A stretch of 28,991 bases of DNA from Anaerolineales bacterium UBA2200. GTDB taxonomy: Bacteria; Chloroflexota; Anaerolineae; UBA2200. A program made the position numbers and the translations under genes. Below are positions 14,639-23,277 of the stretch, one piece after another; positions within the stretch are counted from its first letter, which is position 1; each line of letters begins with the position of its first letter. Under the pieces are notes generated by a model. The model made no database searches. It was not told the origin of the DNA and saw only the letters and a program-made list of their open reading frames with translations. The DNA lies in the NCBI GenBank assembly GCA_002327925.1, contig DCVA01000011.1, forward strand, positions 331 to 29,321, in the 5' to 3' direction.

Positions 14639-15732
14639 GCCGGTTGGGTCTCCTCGCTCGCGGGCGAACGGAACAGGGCCGCTCCCAGCCCGGGTTTCGC
14701 CGGCAGCACGGCACATCCGTCCAGTACCTCAAAGCCGGACGCGATGTCCCCCTCCACAAACAGCGGGCCGATCACCTCGCCGGCCAGGAAGCACTTGCGC
14801 GACGCATAGAGGTGCAGCCCGGCCAGACTGCCGATGCTGCTCTCGCCCATCGAGCCGACGATGCAGGGTAGCCCTGCCGCTTCAGCGATGGCGGCGATCT
14901 GCAACGCGCGATGCAGGCCGCCGCATTTCATCAGCTTGATGTTGATGATGTTCGCCGCTCCCCGGCGTACCACGGCCAGGGCATCCTGCGGAGCATGGCA
15001 GCCCTCGTCGACCATGATCGGAACCTTCACCGCGTGGGTCACCTCGGCCAGCCCGTCCAGGTCCTCCGCGTCCACCGGCTGCTCGATCCAGTCCACCTTC
15101 CAGCGCGCCACACGCTCCACGGCGGGGATCGCGACGGCGGCAGTGTGCCAGCCCTGGTTGACGTCCACTCTCAGCCGGACCTCCGGTCCCACCGCCTCAC
15201 GGACTAGCCTGACTCGCTCTTCATCCTCGTCCGGTCCTGTGCCCACCTTCAGCTTGAGCGTCCCGTACCCGCCCGTGGCAAAGGCCGCCGCCAGCTCGGC
15301 CATCTCCCGAGGCGGCAGCAGGGGCACCAGAGGGTAGATCTCCATGACCCGGCGTGCACTGCCCCCCAGCAGCCGGTAAACGGGAACCCCCAGCGCCTTG
15401 CCGATCAGGTCGTACAGCGCCATGTCCAGGGCAGCCATGGCCGATGGCTGCCCGAAGAACTCTTCCTCAAAGGCGCCCAGCAGCGCCTCTAGCTCAAACG
15501 GATCCCGTCCAATCAGCCACGACTCGGCCCTCTGCAGCCCATGCAGGCAAGTGTCCTGCGTTTCTCCCGTCACCTCGGTATCGGGAGACGCCTCCCCCAG
15601 GCCAACCAGCCCGTTGTCCGTGTGGACCTGCAACGACACATAGTCCAGCGTCGGGTACGACCCGTAGGCCACGGTGAGCGGAATCGGCGGCCGCAGAGAA
15701 AAGCGCTTGACCTCCAGGCGTTCGATGTGCAT
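14635..15732 (-). CDS. Enolase-superfamily dipeptide epimerase (L-Ala-D/L-Glu epimerase-like)
   Basis: 365 aa. The muconate-lactonizing subgroup residues are present: K160-x-K162 (KLKVG), metal ligands Asp190 (DVN), Glu217 (EQP) and Asp242 (DEG), and Lys266 in IKLMKCGG on the other face. Two lysines flanking the metal are expected for 1,1-proton transfer, that is epimerisation. The known relatives act on L-Ala-D/L-Glu and other dipeptides. The neighbours (an AmpG-like transporter 15 bp upstream and an M20 peptidase overlapping by 4 bp) fit dipeptide use. o-Succinylbenzoate synthase-like activity is a less likely alternative. GGGAG precedes the ATG. Confidence 0.85.
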   Translation of the reverse strand: MHIERLEVKRFSLRPPIPLTVAYGSYPTLDYVSLQVHTDNGLVGLGEASPDTEVTGETQDTCLHGLQRAESWLIGRDPFELEALLGAFEEEFFGQPSAMAALDMALYDLIGKALGVPVYRLLGGSARRVMEIYPLVPLLPPREMAELAAAFATGGYGTLKLKVGTGPDEDEERVRLVREAVGPEVRLRVDVNQGWHTAAVAIPAVERVARWKVDWIEQPVDAEDLDGLAEVTHAVKVPIMVDEGCHAPQDALAVVRRGAANIINIKLMKCGGLHRALQIAAIAEAAGLPCIVGSMGESSIGSLAGLHLYASRKCFLAGEVIGPLFVEGDIASGFEVLDGCAVLPAKPGLGAALFRSPASEETQPA

Positions 15733-15747
15733 CGGGGTCGCTCCCTT

Positions 15748-16989
15748 CTACCCGGGCCGCTGCACGTCCACTCCAGAATCGTACGACATTCCCGGTCCCG
15801 CGTCGCCACCGGAAGAACCTGACTTGAAGATGAGGGGCACCAGAGGCAGGGAGGCCAGGTTCACCAGACTGAGCACCACGAACAGGAAGCGGAACCCCCG
15901 GGCATCGACGATCACGCCTGCCAGTGGCTGGCCAGCGCCGATGCCAATGTTGCCCACGGCCATGATGATGGCGAACATGGTCGCCGCGATGCGCGGGTCG
16001 GAGAAATCCATCCCCGCCGCCATGTAGACCGTCTCATAGTAGCCAAAGGCGATGCCGAACACCAGGACCGCGATCACCGCTACCAGCGGCGACACACTGC
16101 CCACCAGCGCGAACAGCGACACGGAGGTGACAACCATGGCAAAGAGCAGACTGCTGCGCCGCCCCAGCCGGTCCGTCAGAGGCCCTCCGGCCAGTCCTCC
16201 CACCACAGCTCCCACTCCAAAGAGCGAAGTGTACAACCCCACCTGGAGTATGCTGATCCCAACACTCTCATTCAGGAAGGTTCCCAGGATGCCGTTGACG
16301 CTGTAGAGCACCAGGGGATAGATCAGGCCAAGCAGGAGGAACAGCCCCATCCTGCGGGTGAAGAAGGACCGGAACCCGGACAGAGAAAAGCTCTTCTCCG
16401 CCGGACGCTCGTCCTCGTGAACCCGCAGCACCAGCACCAGAGGCAGCAGGGTGATCACAGCGGTGAACCAGAAGGCAGCACTCCATGAAACCCGCGCCAC
16501 CAGAAAGCCCATGGCCGAGGCCAGCACAATGGCCGCCAGCGCCCGGGCGCCCACCATCACTCCCTGCACGAAACCCCTCTGCTCTGTGGGAGTGGTGTCG
16601 ATGGACAGGCCATCCGCACAGGTGTCATAGGTGGACATGCCCAGCGAGATGAGCAGCAGCAGAGCCAGGTACAGTCCGAAGGACGTCACGGGATTGACCA
16701 GCGGCACCAGCACCAGCCCCAGCGCCTGCAGGAGGATGCCAATGATCATGAAGGGTTTGCGATGGCCCAGGCCCAGGAGGTTCACCCTGTCGCTCAACAT
16801 GCCGATAAAGATCTTGAGCACAAAGGGCAGCAGTGCCACCGCGCCTGCCGTGCCGATGAGGGAGTAGGACATATCGAACGAGCGCAGGTAGAGGGCATTG
16901 AATCCCGAAAAGTACGTCAGGATGGCCCCTTCGATAAAGTAGATCGAGCCGAACAACAGTGCACGAAACCAACGCGATTGGGTCTTCAC
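15748..16989 (-). CDS. MFS transporter, AmpG-like
   Basis: 413 aa, ~12 hydrophobic segments. The MFS motif GMLSDR (loop 2-3) and LTDRLGRR (loop 8-9) are present. The segment around YDTCADGLSIDTTP, with its acidic residues in a membrane helix, resembles the AmpG/PAT branch that imports muropeptides or CoA esters. It starts at GTG (16987-16989) with AGGAGG five bases upstream. It is followed after 15 bp by the dipeptide epimerase, which is the basis for suggesting a murein-peptide or dipeptide permease. Confidence 0.82.
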   Translation of the reverse strand: MKTQSRWFRALLFGSIYFIEGAILTYFSGFNALYLRSFDMSYSLIGTAGAVALLPFVLKIFIGMLSDRVNLLGLGHRKPFMIIGILLQALGLVLVPLVNPVTSFGLYLALLLLISLGMSTYDTCADGLSIDTTPTEQRGFVQGVMVGARALAAIVLASAMGFLVARVSWSAAFWFTAVITLLPLVLVLRVHEDERPAEKSFSLSGFRSFFTRRMGLFLLLGLIYPLVLYSVNGILGTFLNESVGISILQVGLYTSLFGVGAVVGGLAGGPLTDRLGRRSSLLFAMVVTSVSLFALVGSVSPLVAVIAVLVFGIAFGYYETVYMAAGMDFSDPRIAATMFAIIMAVGNIGIGAGQPLAGVIVDARGFRFLFVVLSLVNLASLPLVPLIFKSGSSGGDAGPGMSYDSGVDVQRPG

Positions 16990-17013
16990 TACTGCCTCCT
17001 GTTGGCCCTGGCG

Positions 17014-17802
17014 CTAGGCCACGCGCCCTCCGGGCAGGGGTGGTCCACCCGCATAGACCTCTTGCACGGTCAGGGTACCCGTGTTCTTACCTGCCGACCA
17101 CTTCCCTTTGATCTGGTACGAGACTGCCGCAAAGGTCAGGATGTTGCCTGCAACGCTGGCTCCGTCCGCCGGAGCCGGCGATCCTTTCCAGGCCACCAGC
17201 GTGCCCGGTCCGGCCGGTTGCAGCGACAGGGCTGGCACCGCCGCCGGGTACCCGTCCACGCCCACCCAGGCCAGCACCTTCACCGCCACCATTCTGGCGA
17301 ACTCGCGCCGCACCGCCAGGGGCATTGCCGTGCCCGCTGCGCTGCCGCGCGCAAATAGCGCCGCCATTCTGGCCAGCAGGTAGTCCCGGGCCACCTGCAG
17401 CTTGGAGATGGTGAAGGAGCCCTCCACCGAAAGCACGCGGATGAGGCCGGCGTTGCGGATGCCCGTGTAGGCGTTGTAGCGCAGCAGGGCGCTGCTGTTC
17501 TGCAGGTCGACGTAAGGGCCAGTGGCCTGCCATTCCACAAAATCGGCCTTGAGTATCCAGCCCTTGAGATCCGGCGTGATGACCAGGATCCCCATTCGTT
17601 TATCCTGGTCGAGATTGGTCACCGTCTTGCGCAGCAGAAAATTGCCAAAGTAGAGCGTGTCCGGCTGGTCCTCGGCCGGAGTGATCGAGACCAGAGGCAC
17701 TACGTTGGGAGTGCCCTCGGCACTGCGCGTGGCAGCGAACTTGGGCGTCATCGCCCCTCGCAGGGCCTCGAGGAGTCCAGGGTTCTTTTCCAGAATTGGC
17801 AT
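17014..17802 (-). CDS. Split-barrel (pyridoxamine-phosphate-oxidase-like) protein
   Basis: 262 aa, cytosolic. The N-terminal half reads as a flavin-binding split barrel: residues ~20-50 run TPKFAATRSAEGTPNVVPLV, then LYFGNFLLRKTVTNLDQDKR, then ILKADF. The second half (from ~165) repeats a similar pattern with GVDGYPAAVPALSL, suggesting two tandem barrels in one chain. Such proteins usually bind FMN, F420 or heme; the ligand is not decided here. GGAGG precedes the ATG by six bases. It lies 24 bp upstream of the AmpG-like gene and 41 bp after the GH13 gene, within the long minus-strand operon. Confidence 0.65.
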   Translation of the reverse strand: MPILEKNPGLLEALRGAMTPKFAATRSAEGTPNVVPLVSITPAEDQPDTLYFGNFLLRKTVTNLDQDKRMGILVITPDLKGWILKADFVEWQATGPYVDLQNSSALLRYNAYTGIRNAGLIRVLSVEGSFTISKLQVARDYLLARMAALFARGSAAGTAMPLAVRREFARMVAVKVLAWVGVDGYPAAVPALSLQPAGPGTLVAWKGSPAPADGASVAGNILTFAAVSYQIKGKWSAGKNTGTLTVQEVYAGGPPLPGGRVA

Positions 17803-17843
17803 GCTTTTCCTCCAGGAACCGCAGCACCGGAGTAGCGGTCCGG

Positions 17844-19184
17844 CTACTCGCCGTCGAAATTGTAGTCGAGCAGGTCGGAATAGAAGGGCTCCAGGTTCAT
17901 CGGACTGTCGTAGCGCAGGATCACGGCGTTCGCGGGGGCAGACATCCTCCCGCCCCTCACCTCAACCGCAGCACCGCCGAGCTCATCCTGATAGCTGCCG
18001 TCCGGCAACCGCACCTCGACCGGACCGCCTGTGCCGCTCACGTTGAACACTCCGTACAGGCCGCCTCCCGTCCTGTGCCACGTCGCCTGGATGCACGGCT
18101 CTGCGCTCAACAGCGCAAAGCTGCCCTCCAGCTGCGCCGAGTCTTTCTTCAGGGCCGTCAGCTTTCTCAGGAAGGGCGACAACTCGTAGCTGCCCCACTC
18201 GACCGGATCCTTCTCGAACAGCGAGGGCGTGTGGCGCGCCGCCGACTCCTGCCCGCCATAGATCAGGAAGGGGCCCCTGTTAAAGACCTGGAAGGCCGTC
18301 CAGGCCAGCGCCTGTTCTCTCGTTCGCGTCGCGGCCATCACTCGTGCCTGGTCGTGGTTCTCCACATAGCGCATCTTGGCGAAATTCGCCGGGTAGATGG
18401 CGTCCTGGAAGCGGAGCATCTCCAGGTAGCGCGAGACGGGCGCCTTGCCGGCGGCCGCCGTCTGCCAGATGGGCCAGATGTCATAGTCATAGGTCAGGTC
18501 GAATGCGGCGTACAGCTCGCTGTCGGAGATGGTGGCCAGGCCGATCGAGCGGCGGTAGGCCACGAAGGCGGCGTGCACCGACTCGGCCAGCCAGATCACT
18601 CCCGGCCTGACCCTGGCCACCTCGCGGCGCGCGGCCACCCAGAACTCCTGAGGCACCAGGGAGGCCACGTCGCAGCGAAACCCATCCACCCCGAACTCGG
18701 CCCAGCCCTGCAGCGAATCAACGAGGTAGGCGGTCAGGTCCGAATTGGGGTGTTTTAGGTCGATCACGTCGCTCCAGTCGGGGACCGTGGTGACCGGGCG
18801 CCCGTGCTCGTCCTGGTGGAACCAGTCCGGGTGCTCGCGCACCAGCACCGAGTCGTGAGCCGTGTGGTTGTACACCACATCGATCATCACCTTGAGCCCC
18901 AGCTCGTGCGCCTTCTGGATCAGCCGGGCGAAATCAGCGCAGGTGCCGTACTCCGGATTGATGCCGCGATAGTCGGCCACGGAATAGGGGCAGCCCATGC
19001 TGCCCTTGCGCGCCACCTGGCCGATGGGGTGAATGGGCATGAACCACAGGACGTCCACGCCCAGGGCGCGAATCCTCGCCAGGTCCACCTCCACCCCGGC
19101 GAACGTGCCCTGAGGGCTGTGGTTGCGAACGTACACTTCGTAGAGGACCAGGTTGCGGTATTCCTTCGGCGTGTCGCTTGCCAT
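17844..19184 (-). CDS. Alpha-amylase-family (GH13) glycosidase
   Basis: 446 aa, no signal peptide, so intracellular. The conserved GH13 regions are clear: region I DVVYNH (102-107), region II GFRCDVAS with nucleophile Asp172, region III IWLAES with acid/base Glu201, and region IV VENHD with Asp278. The C-terminal beta domain (from ~355) is short. It should cleave or transfer alpha-glucosidic bonds in maltodextrins or related sugars; the exact specificity is unclear. AAGGAG precedes the ATG by seven bases. It follows the glycyl-radical activase gene by 29 bp. Confidence 0.9.
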   Translation of the reverse strand: MASDTPKEYRNLVLYEVYVRNHSPQGTFAGVEVDLARIRALGVDVLWFMPIHPIGQVARKGSMGCPYSVADYRGINPEYGTCADFARLIQKAHELGLKVMIDVVYNHTAHDSVLVREHPDWFHQDEHGRPVTTVPDWSDVIDLKHPNSDLTAYLVDSLQGWAEFGVDGFRCDVASLVPQEFWVAARREVARVRPGVIWLAESVHAAFVAYRRSIGLATISDSELYAAFDLTYDYDIWPIWQTAAAGKAPVSRYLEMLRFQDAIYPANFAKMRYVENHDQARVMAATRTREQALAWTAFQVFNRGPFLIYGGQESAARHTPSLFEKDPVEWGSYELSPFLRKLTALKKDSAQLEGSFALLSAEPCIQATWHRTGGGLYGVFNVSGTGGPVEVRLPDGSYQDELGGAAVEVRGGRMSAPANAVILRYDSPMNLEPFYSDLLDYNFDGE

Positions 19185-19213
19185 TCTTGCACTCCTTTTT
19201 CAGCTAGCGCTCG

Positions 19214-20137
19214 TCAGTCGCACGTGGCGCCGGACCAGCGGGCTACCGGAACGGACTCTGCTGCCGCTTCTGCCAGCTCCTCCATCACAGAGCGCGCCAG
19301 CAGCGGCGCCTGAGCCAGGGCATAGTCCAGATCCAGCCGTCTGTACTTGGGCCGGCCCAGGTTGGTGTAGGCCAGCAGGTCCCATCGCTCTACCGTGGGC
19401 AGCTCGTTACGGATGAACCGCCCGATGGCGGCAATGTTCTCCCGGTCAGCCGTCCACCCGGGGATGACCGGCGTACGGATCCACAGCGGCATGCCGGCCC
19501 GGGCCAGGCGCCTGCCATTCTCCAGGATACCCTCGTTCGAGACTCCCGTGGCGGCCCTGTGGCGCTCGGGATCGATCAGCTTTATGTCCAGCAAGACCAG
19601 GTCCACCCACCGGAGGATTGACTCGTACCTGGCCCAGGAGACAGCCCCGCACGTATCCAGCGCCACGTGCAGTCCGGCACCATCACACAGGGGCAGCAGT
19701 TCAGCCAGGAAACCAACCTGCTGCATCGGCTCCCCGCCGCTGAAGGTGACTCCCCCGCCCGAGGTCTCGTAGAACGCCCGATCTCTCTGCAGTTCCTGCA
19801 GCATCTCCTCGGCCGTCCAGCTCCGCCCGATGACCTCCAGCGCTGCCGTTGGGCAGGCGCTGACGCAAGTCCCACAGACGGTGCAGCGAGTCCGGTCGAT
19901 GCAGATGCCCTGCGCAGCCAGCTCCAGCGCTCCCTCCGGGCAGGCCTTCAGGCACTCCCGCGCGCCGATACAGCGGACGTCGTACCAGACCAGATCCGGC
20001 GATGGACGCAGCCCTTCCGGGTTGTGACACCACCTGCAGCGCAGGGGGCAACCCTTGAAGAACACCGTGCTGCGTATGCCCGGTCCGTCTTCCGTGCTAA
20101 AGCGTTGGACATTGAAAGTCAGGCCCGTGAGAGGCAT
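19214..20137 (-). CDS. Glycyl-radical enzyme activating protein (radical SAM)
   Basis: 307 aa. The radical SAM signature is C30-x3-C34-x2-C37 (CPLRCRWC), preceded by the DGPGIR motif typical of pyruvate-formate-lyase activases. A two-cluster ferredoxin insert follows at residues 56-96, as in activases of dehydratase-type glycyl radical enzymes. The second motif is complete (Cys85, 88, 91, 95). The first reads Cys56, Ala59, Cys62, Cys66, so one cluster ligand appears missing. GGEP for SAM binding is also present. It sits 9 bp after the glycyl radical enzyme gene that it should activate by abstracting hydrogen from Gly777. Confidence 0.93.
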   Translation of the reverse strand: MPLTGLTFNVQRFSTEDGPGIRSTVFFKGCPLRCRWCHNPEGLRPSPDLVWYDVRCIGARECLKACPEGALELAAQGICIDRTRCTVCGTCVSACPTAALEVIGRSWTAEEMLQELQRDRAFYETSGGGVTFSGGEPMQQVGFLAELLPLCDGAGLHVALDTCGAVSWARYESILRWVDLVLLDIKLIDPERHRAATGVSNEGILENGRRLARAGMPLWIRTPVIPGWTADRENIAAIGRFIRNELPTVERWDLLAYTNLGRPKYRRLDLDYALAQAPLLARSVMEELAEAAAESVPVARWSGATCD

Positions 20138-20146
20138 TGGCCGCCC

Positions 20147-22552
20147 TTACAGCGCGTGGCTCTCGCGAGCGATGATCTCGTCCTGAATTTCCTTGCCCAG
20201 CCCGACAAAGTAGGCGTTGTAGCCGGTCACGCGCACCAGCAGATTGCGGTACTCGTCCGGGTGCTGCTGCGCCGCGCGCAGGGTAGCCGCATCGATCACG
20301 TTGACCTGCAGGCAGGTGCCGCCCACCTGGCCATAGGCGCGCAGCAGGGCCATCCACTTGGCGCGGTGCTCCGCGTCCCGCAGCAGGCTCGGGCTAAAGC
20401 TCATCGTGTGGCTGGCGCCGTTGGGGGCGCTCTCCAGACCGAGCTGGCCCACGCTCTTGATCACCGCCGTGGGCCCCAGCCGGTCCGCTCCGTTGACCGG
20501 GCAGACCGCGTTGGACAGGAACTGCCCTCTGCGGCGCCCATCGGGGGTCGCCGCTGTGGCGGGGGCGTAGGCGATCCAGTAGTTCCAGGAAAGGTACCCG
20601 GCGCGGTAGCGCTTGCCCGTGGGCGAGGTATGGCGGAAGACCTCCTCCGTCCAGAAGCGGCTCACAGCGCGGGCGATGCCGTCTGCCTCGCTGTCGTCGT
20701 TGCCGTACTTGGGGGCCTTGTTCAGCAGGGTCTGCCGCAGGTTCTCGTGCCCCTCAAAGTTGGCCAGCAGAGCCCGGTGCAGCTCGTCCATCGACACCTG
20801 GTTCTGCTGAAAGACCAGCCGCTGGATGGCGGCCAGACTGTCGGCCGCCGTGGCCAGGGCGATGCCTTCCACCGTGAGATAGTTGTGGGTGGCGCCGCCG
20901 GCGTTGCTGTCCTTGCCGCTGGCCAGGCATCCGCCCACGACCCCGCTCATGTAGGGCACCGGCTCCCAGCGCGCCCGCCCCTCATCCGCCAGGTTGTTGA
21001 CTGCGATCAGGCGCTCCATCAGGTGCTGCAACTGGGCCTTGAAGGCATCGAACACAGCCTCGAAGGTGGTGAAGGAAGCAGGGTCGCCCGTGCGCGGACC
21101 GACCTGTTTGCCCGTGGCCATATCCCGCCCGTCGTTGAGCGCCAGCTCCACCGCCTTGGCCAGGTTCAGGTTCACATCCACCGTTCCGGAGCGGTCGTCC
21201 CCGGCCAGGGTATTCTCCAGGCAGCCCACAGGGGCATAATCCCACAGGCGCTCTTCCGGCAATCCCTGCCAGCGCAGGCCTGCGATCGAGTTCTCGTCAA
21301 AGTTGATCAGGAAGGGCGAGCCCTGCGCCCCGGCCAGCATATCCACCAGACGCGCCAGCAGCCGGTCCGGGGTCCTTGCATGGATACGCACGTTGGGCTT
21401 GGGCTCCAGCAGGTTCATCTCTTCGATCACGTCCAGCATCAGGTAGGTGAGGTCATTGGACGCATCGTTGCCCTGCTGGTCCATGCCGCCCAGAGTGATG
21501 AGCTGGCCGAAGGAAGCGTTGATGCCCTGGTTCGTGCCCACCCAGCCCTGGTAATCATAGACATAGTTGTGCTTGACCCAGAGGCAGTCGAGCCACTCCC
21601 TGGCCCGGTCGCGCGTCAGGCGGCCCTGCTCCAGGTCGGCCTGGTAGTAGGGATAGAGATACTGATCCACCCGCCCCGGCGATACGCCCGGCCCCGGGTA
21701 GCTCTCTGCGGCCATCAGCAGCATGTGGGTGGTCCACAGGGACTGCAGGGCCTCCGGGAAGGTCTCGGCCGGCAGCCAGGGCACCTTGCGACAGATGCGT
21801 GCGATCTCGCGCAGCTCGGCCGCACGATCCCCTTGCGCCTCGTCCGCCAGCCGCTCCGCCTCCGCCGCGTACCGCTCACCCATCAGGCGGACCGTATCCG
21901 CGCAGATGGACACGGCTCTGGCCTGATCTCGCTGCTCCGCCGTGCTGGCCCCATCGGCCGCTATGGCCTCGGCTTCGGCCTGGATGCCCGCCCAGCCCAA
22001 ACGCAGGGCATGGGGATAGTCGGGCACCAGATGACCCGGCACAGCGCCGCAGTTGCCCGCCCCCACGTCGTTGAGCTCTTTCCACTGCCGGAAAAACGTC
22101 TGCTCCTGGCGGTCGCGAGCCCTGGCCTCTTCCTTCTTCAAACAGCGCGAGAGGGCCGTGCTCCAGTGCGAGCCGACCACCAGCTCCCCGTCCAGGATCT
22201 GAACGGGCAGGTGCTTGACCGCCACTTCGCGGAAAAAGAGCGCGCGCCGTACCACCAGGGGTTCGTCCCAGAAACCGGGAGGCAGATCGACCGGCCTGGC
22301 TGCGGCCAGCAGGTAGCTGGATGCTCCCGGCAGGAACATGCCCATCTCCGGCACGTTGCTCCAGCTCCAGAGAGAGTAGACGCTGTCCCAGGCAGTGCCC
22401 GTGGTGTAGGCGCGCACCTCATTGCGGTAGTCGCGCTCGTAGAAGGAGAGGAATTGCTGGCGCAGACGCCGGACGCGTGGGGAGAGGGAGTCAGCCGCGG
22501 ACCAGAGCTGCGTGGGGGCTATGGCCTGACAGGTCTCAGTCAGAGTGGTCAT
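20147..22552 (-). CDS. Glycyl radical enzyme (PFL/dehydratase superfamily)
   Basis: 801 aa. The C-terminal glycyl radical motif is RVTGYNAYF with Gly777. The active-site cysteine is Cys444 in PVGCLE, where Glu446 follows as in the glycerol/diol dehydratase and C-N or C-S lyase branches rather than the CC pair of pyruvate formate-lyase. A dehydratase or lyase reaction is therefore likelier than formate production, but the substrate cannot be named. The enzyme is oxygen-sensitive and points to anaerobic life. AGGAGG lies seven bases before the ATG, and a promoter is seen at 22594-22622. It heads the seven-gene run that ends at 13307. Confidence 0.93.
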   Translation of the reverse strand: MTTLTETCQAIAPTQLWSAADSLSPRVRRLRQQFLSFYERDYRNEVRAYTTGTAWDSVYSLWSWSNVPEMGMFLPGASSYLLAAARPVDLPPGFWDEPLVVRRALFFREVAVKHLPVQILDGELVVGSHWSTALSRCLKKEEARARDRQEQTFFRQWKELNDVGAGNCGAVPGHLVPDYPHALRLGWAGIQAEAEAIAADGASTAEQRDQARAVSICADTVRLMGERYAAEAERLADEAQGDRAAELREIARICRKVPWLPAETFPEALQSLWTTHMLLMAAESYPGPGVSPGRVDQYLYPYYQADLEQGRLTRDRAREWLDCLWVKHNYVYDYQGWVGTNQGINASFGQLITLGGMDQQGNDASNDLTYLMLDVIEEMNLLEPKPNVRIHARTPDRLLARLVDMLAGAQGSPFLINFDENSIAGLRWQGLPEERLWDYAPVGCLENTLAGDDRSGTVDVNLNLAKAVELALNDGRDMATGKQVGPRTGDPASFTTFEAVFDAFKAQLQHLMERLIAVNNLADEGRARWEPVPYMSGVVGGCLASGKDSNAGGATHNYLTVEGIALATAADSLAAIQRLVFQQNQVSMDELHRALLANFEGHENLRQTLLNKAPKYGNDDSEADGIARAVSRFWTEEVFRHTSPTGKRYRAGYLSWNYWIAYAPATAATPDGRRRGQFLSNAVCPVNGADRLGPTAVIKSVGQLGLESAPNGASHTMSFSPSLLRDAEHRAKWMALLRAYGQVGGTCLQVNVIDAATLRAAQQHPDEYRNLLVRVTGYNAYFVGLGKEIQDEIIARESHAL

Positions 22553-22593
22553 CGCGATACCTCCTGTACAGAGCGGGCGACGGGCTTGAGGAG

Positions 22594-22622
22594 AGTATAA
22601 CCGAATGGCACCTGCCCGGCAA
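22594..22622 (-). promoter_or_regulatory. Promoter of the glycyl radical enzyme operon
   Basis: On the minus strand: -35 TTGCCG (22617-22622), a 17-bp spacer and -10 TATACT (22594-22599). The predicted start is near 22587, about 35 nt before the ATG. The -35 lies inside the inverted repeat at 22614-22637. Confidence 0.55.
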
Positions 22623-22637
22623 AGCTGCCGGCCGGGC
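22614..22637. terminator. Inverted repeat overlapping the -35 box
   Basis: GCCCGGC (22614-22620) pairs with GCCGGGC (22631-22637) around a 10-nt loop; an alternative inner stem is CGGCA/TGCCG with a 4-nt loop. It lies about 80 bp downstream of the stop codon of the 22718-23245 gene. It may be that gene's terminator (no T run) or an operator of the next promoter. Confidence 0.4.
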
Positions 22638-22717
22638 GGTGCGAGCGAGTGACACAGAGGAGTCGTGTCCCGGGCGCAGCGGGCCGGAACGGATCAGCGG
22701 GACAAGCGCACGCTCAA

Positions 22718-23245
22718 CTACCGGGGCAGTGCCCCGCGCAGCAGGATCACAGGCAGCATGGCTCTGTGCACGGCGGGGGTGGGCGTCACCGTGGCGGTAC
22801 TGCCTGCTGCCAGGTCTACCTGGATGCTGGCGCCTTTGGCCGTCCAGGAGGGAGCGACCGAGCCGCCCCACGTCCCCTGCGGTGCGGCGGGGAGGCCTTC
22901 GATCTCGAAGGTGACCGCTTCTCCCTGGAGGGCCCCGTCCTTCTCGGGAGTGGTGGGATCGTCCAGATAGGCGGCCAGGAATCCGTACGCCCCCGCCGTC
23001 TTGACCACAAAGGAGCCGATCTTGACTCCCCCGGCAAAGGCCTCGATGCAACTGCCCGCCGGTACGGCGGCTCCGTTCAGCGTCGTATGGGGCGGCGCGC
23101 TGTAAAAGTTGACCCAGTCCGTGGAGAAGTGTACCCCTTCCCCGCAGGCGCCCCGGGTGGCCCCAGGCGCGAGCGGACTGAGCGCCAGGAGCGCCAACAG
23201 GACGAAGCACAACGAGCGATGGCGTTGAGTGCGACTGCGCATCAT
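22718..23245 (-). CDS. Short secreted protein with one 'VNFYS' module and Leu-Pro C-terminal motif
   Basis: About 175 aa. The N-terminus from ATG-ATG at 23245 has basic residues, a long leucine-rich core and a likely signal-peptide cleavage near an Ala/Gly segment. After it comes one ~110-residue module (from VHFSTDWVNFYS to VDLAAG), also found in the two larger neighbours. A very short Thr/Pro linker (VTPTP) follows, and then the C-terminus HRAMLPVILLRG-ALPR. The frame is open to GTG 23281, which would overlap the preceding stop, but no ribosome site supports it; the one at 23245 is also weak. This is the minimal version of the family. Function unknown; an extracellular role is inferred. Confidence 0.72.
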   Translation of the reverse strand: MMRSRTQRHRSLCFVLLALLALSPLAPGATRGACGEGVHFSTDWVNFYSAPPHTTLNGAAVPAGSCIEAFAGGVKIGSFVVKTAGAYGFLAAYLDDPTTPEKDGALQGEAVTFEIEGLPAAPQGTWGGSVAPSWTAKGASIQVDLAAGSTATVTPTPAVHRAMLPVILLRGALPR

Positions 23246-23277
23246 CTCAGATCCAAAGAAGTGTGCCATGAGACAGG

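Noticed and set aside
13307..22552. Whole minus-strand run as one functional pathway or a gene island of mobile origin
   Set aside because: Gaps are short, but the enzymes do not form one recognisable pathway, and no integrase, transposase or flanking repeats were seen. Only the three-gene dipeptide unit is claimed.
19667..22600. 977-codon open frame on the plus strand opposite the glycyl radical enzyme and its activase
   Set aside because: It is antisense to two genes with clear catalytic motifs. Its translation is low-complexity (Gln, His, Val, Arg-rich) with no domain, a shadow of GC-rich codon use.
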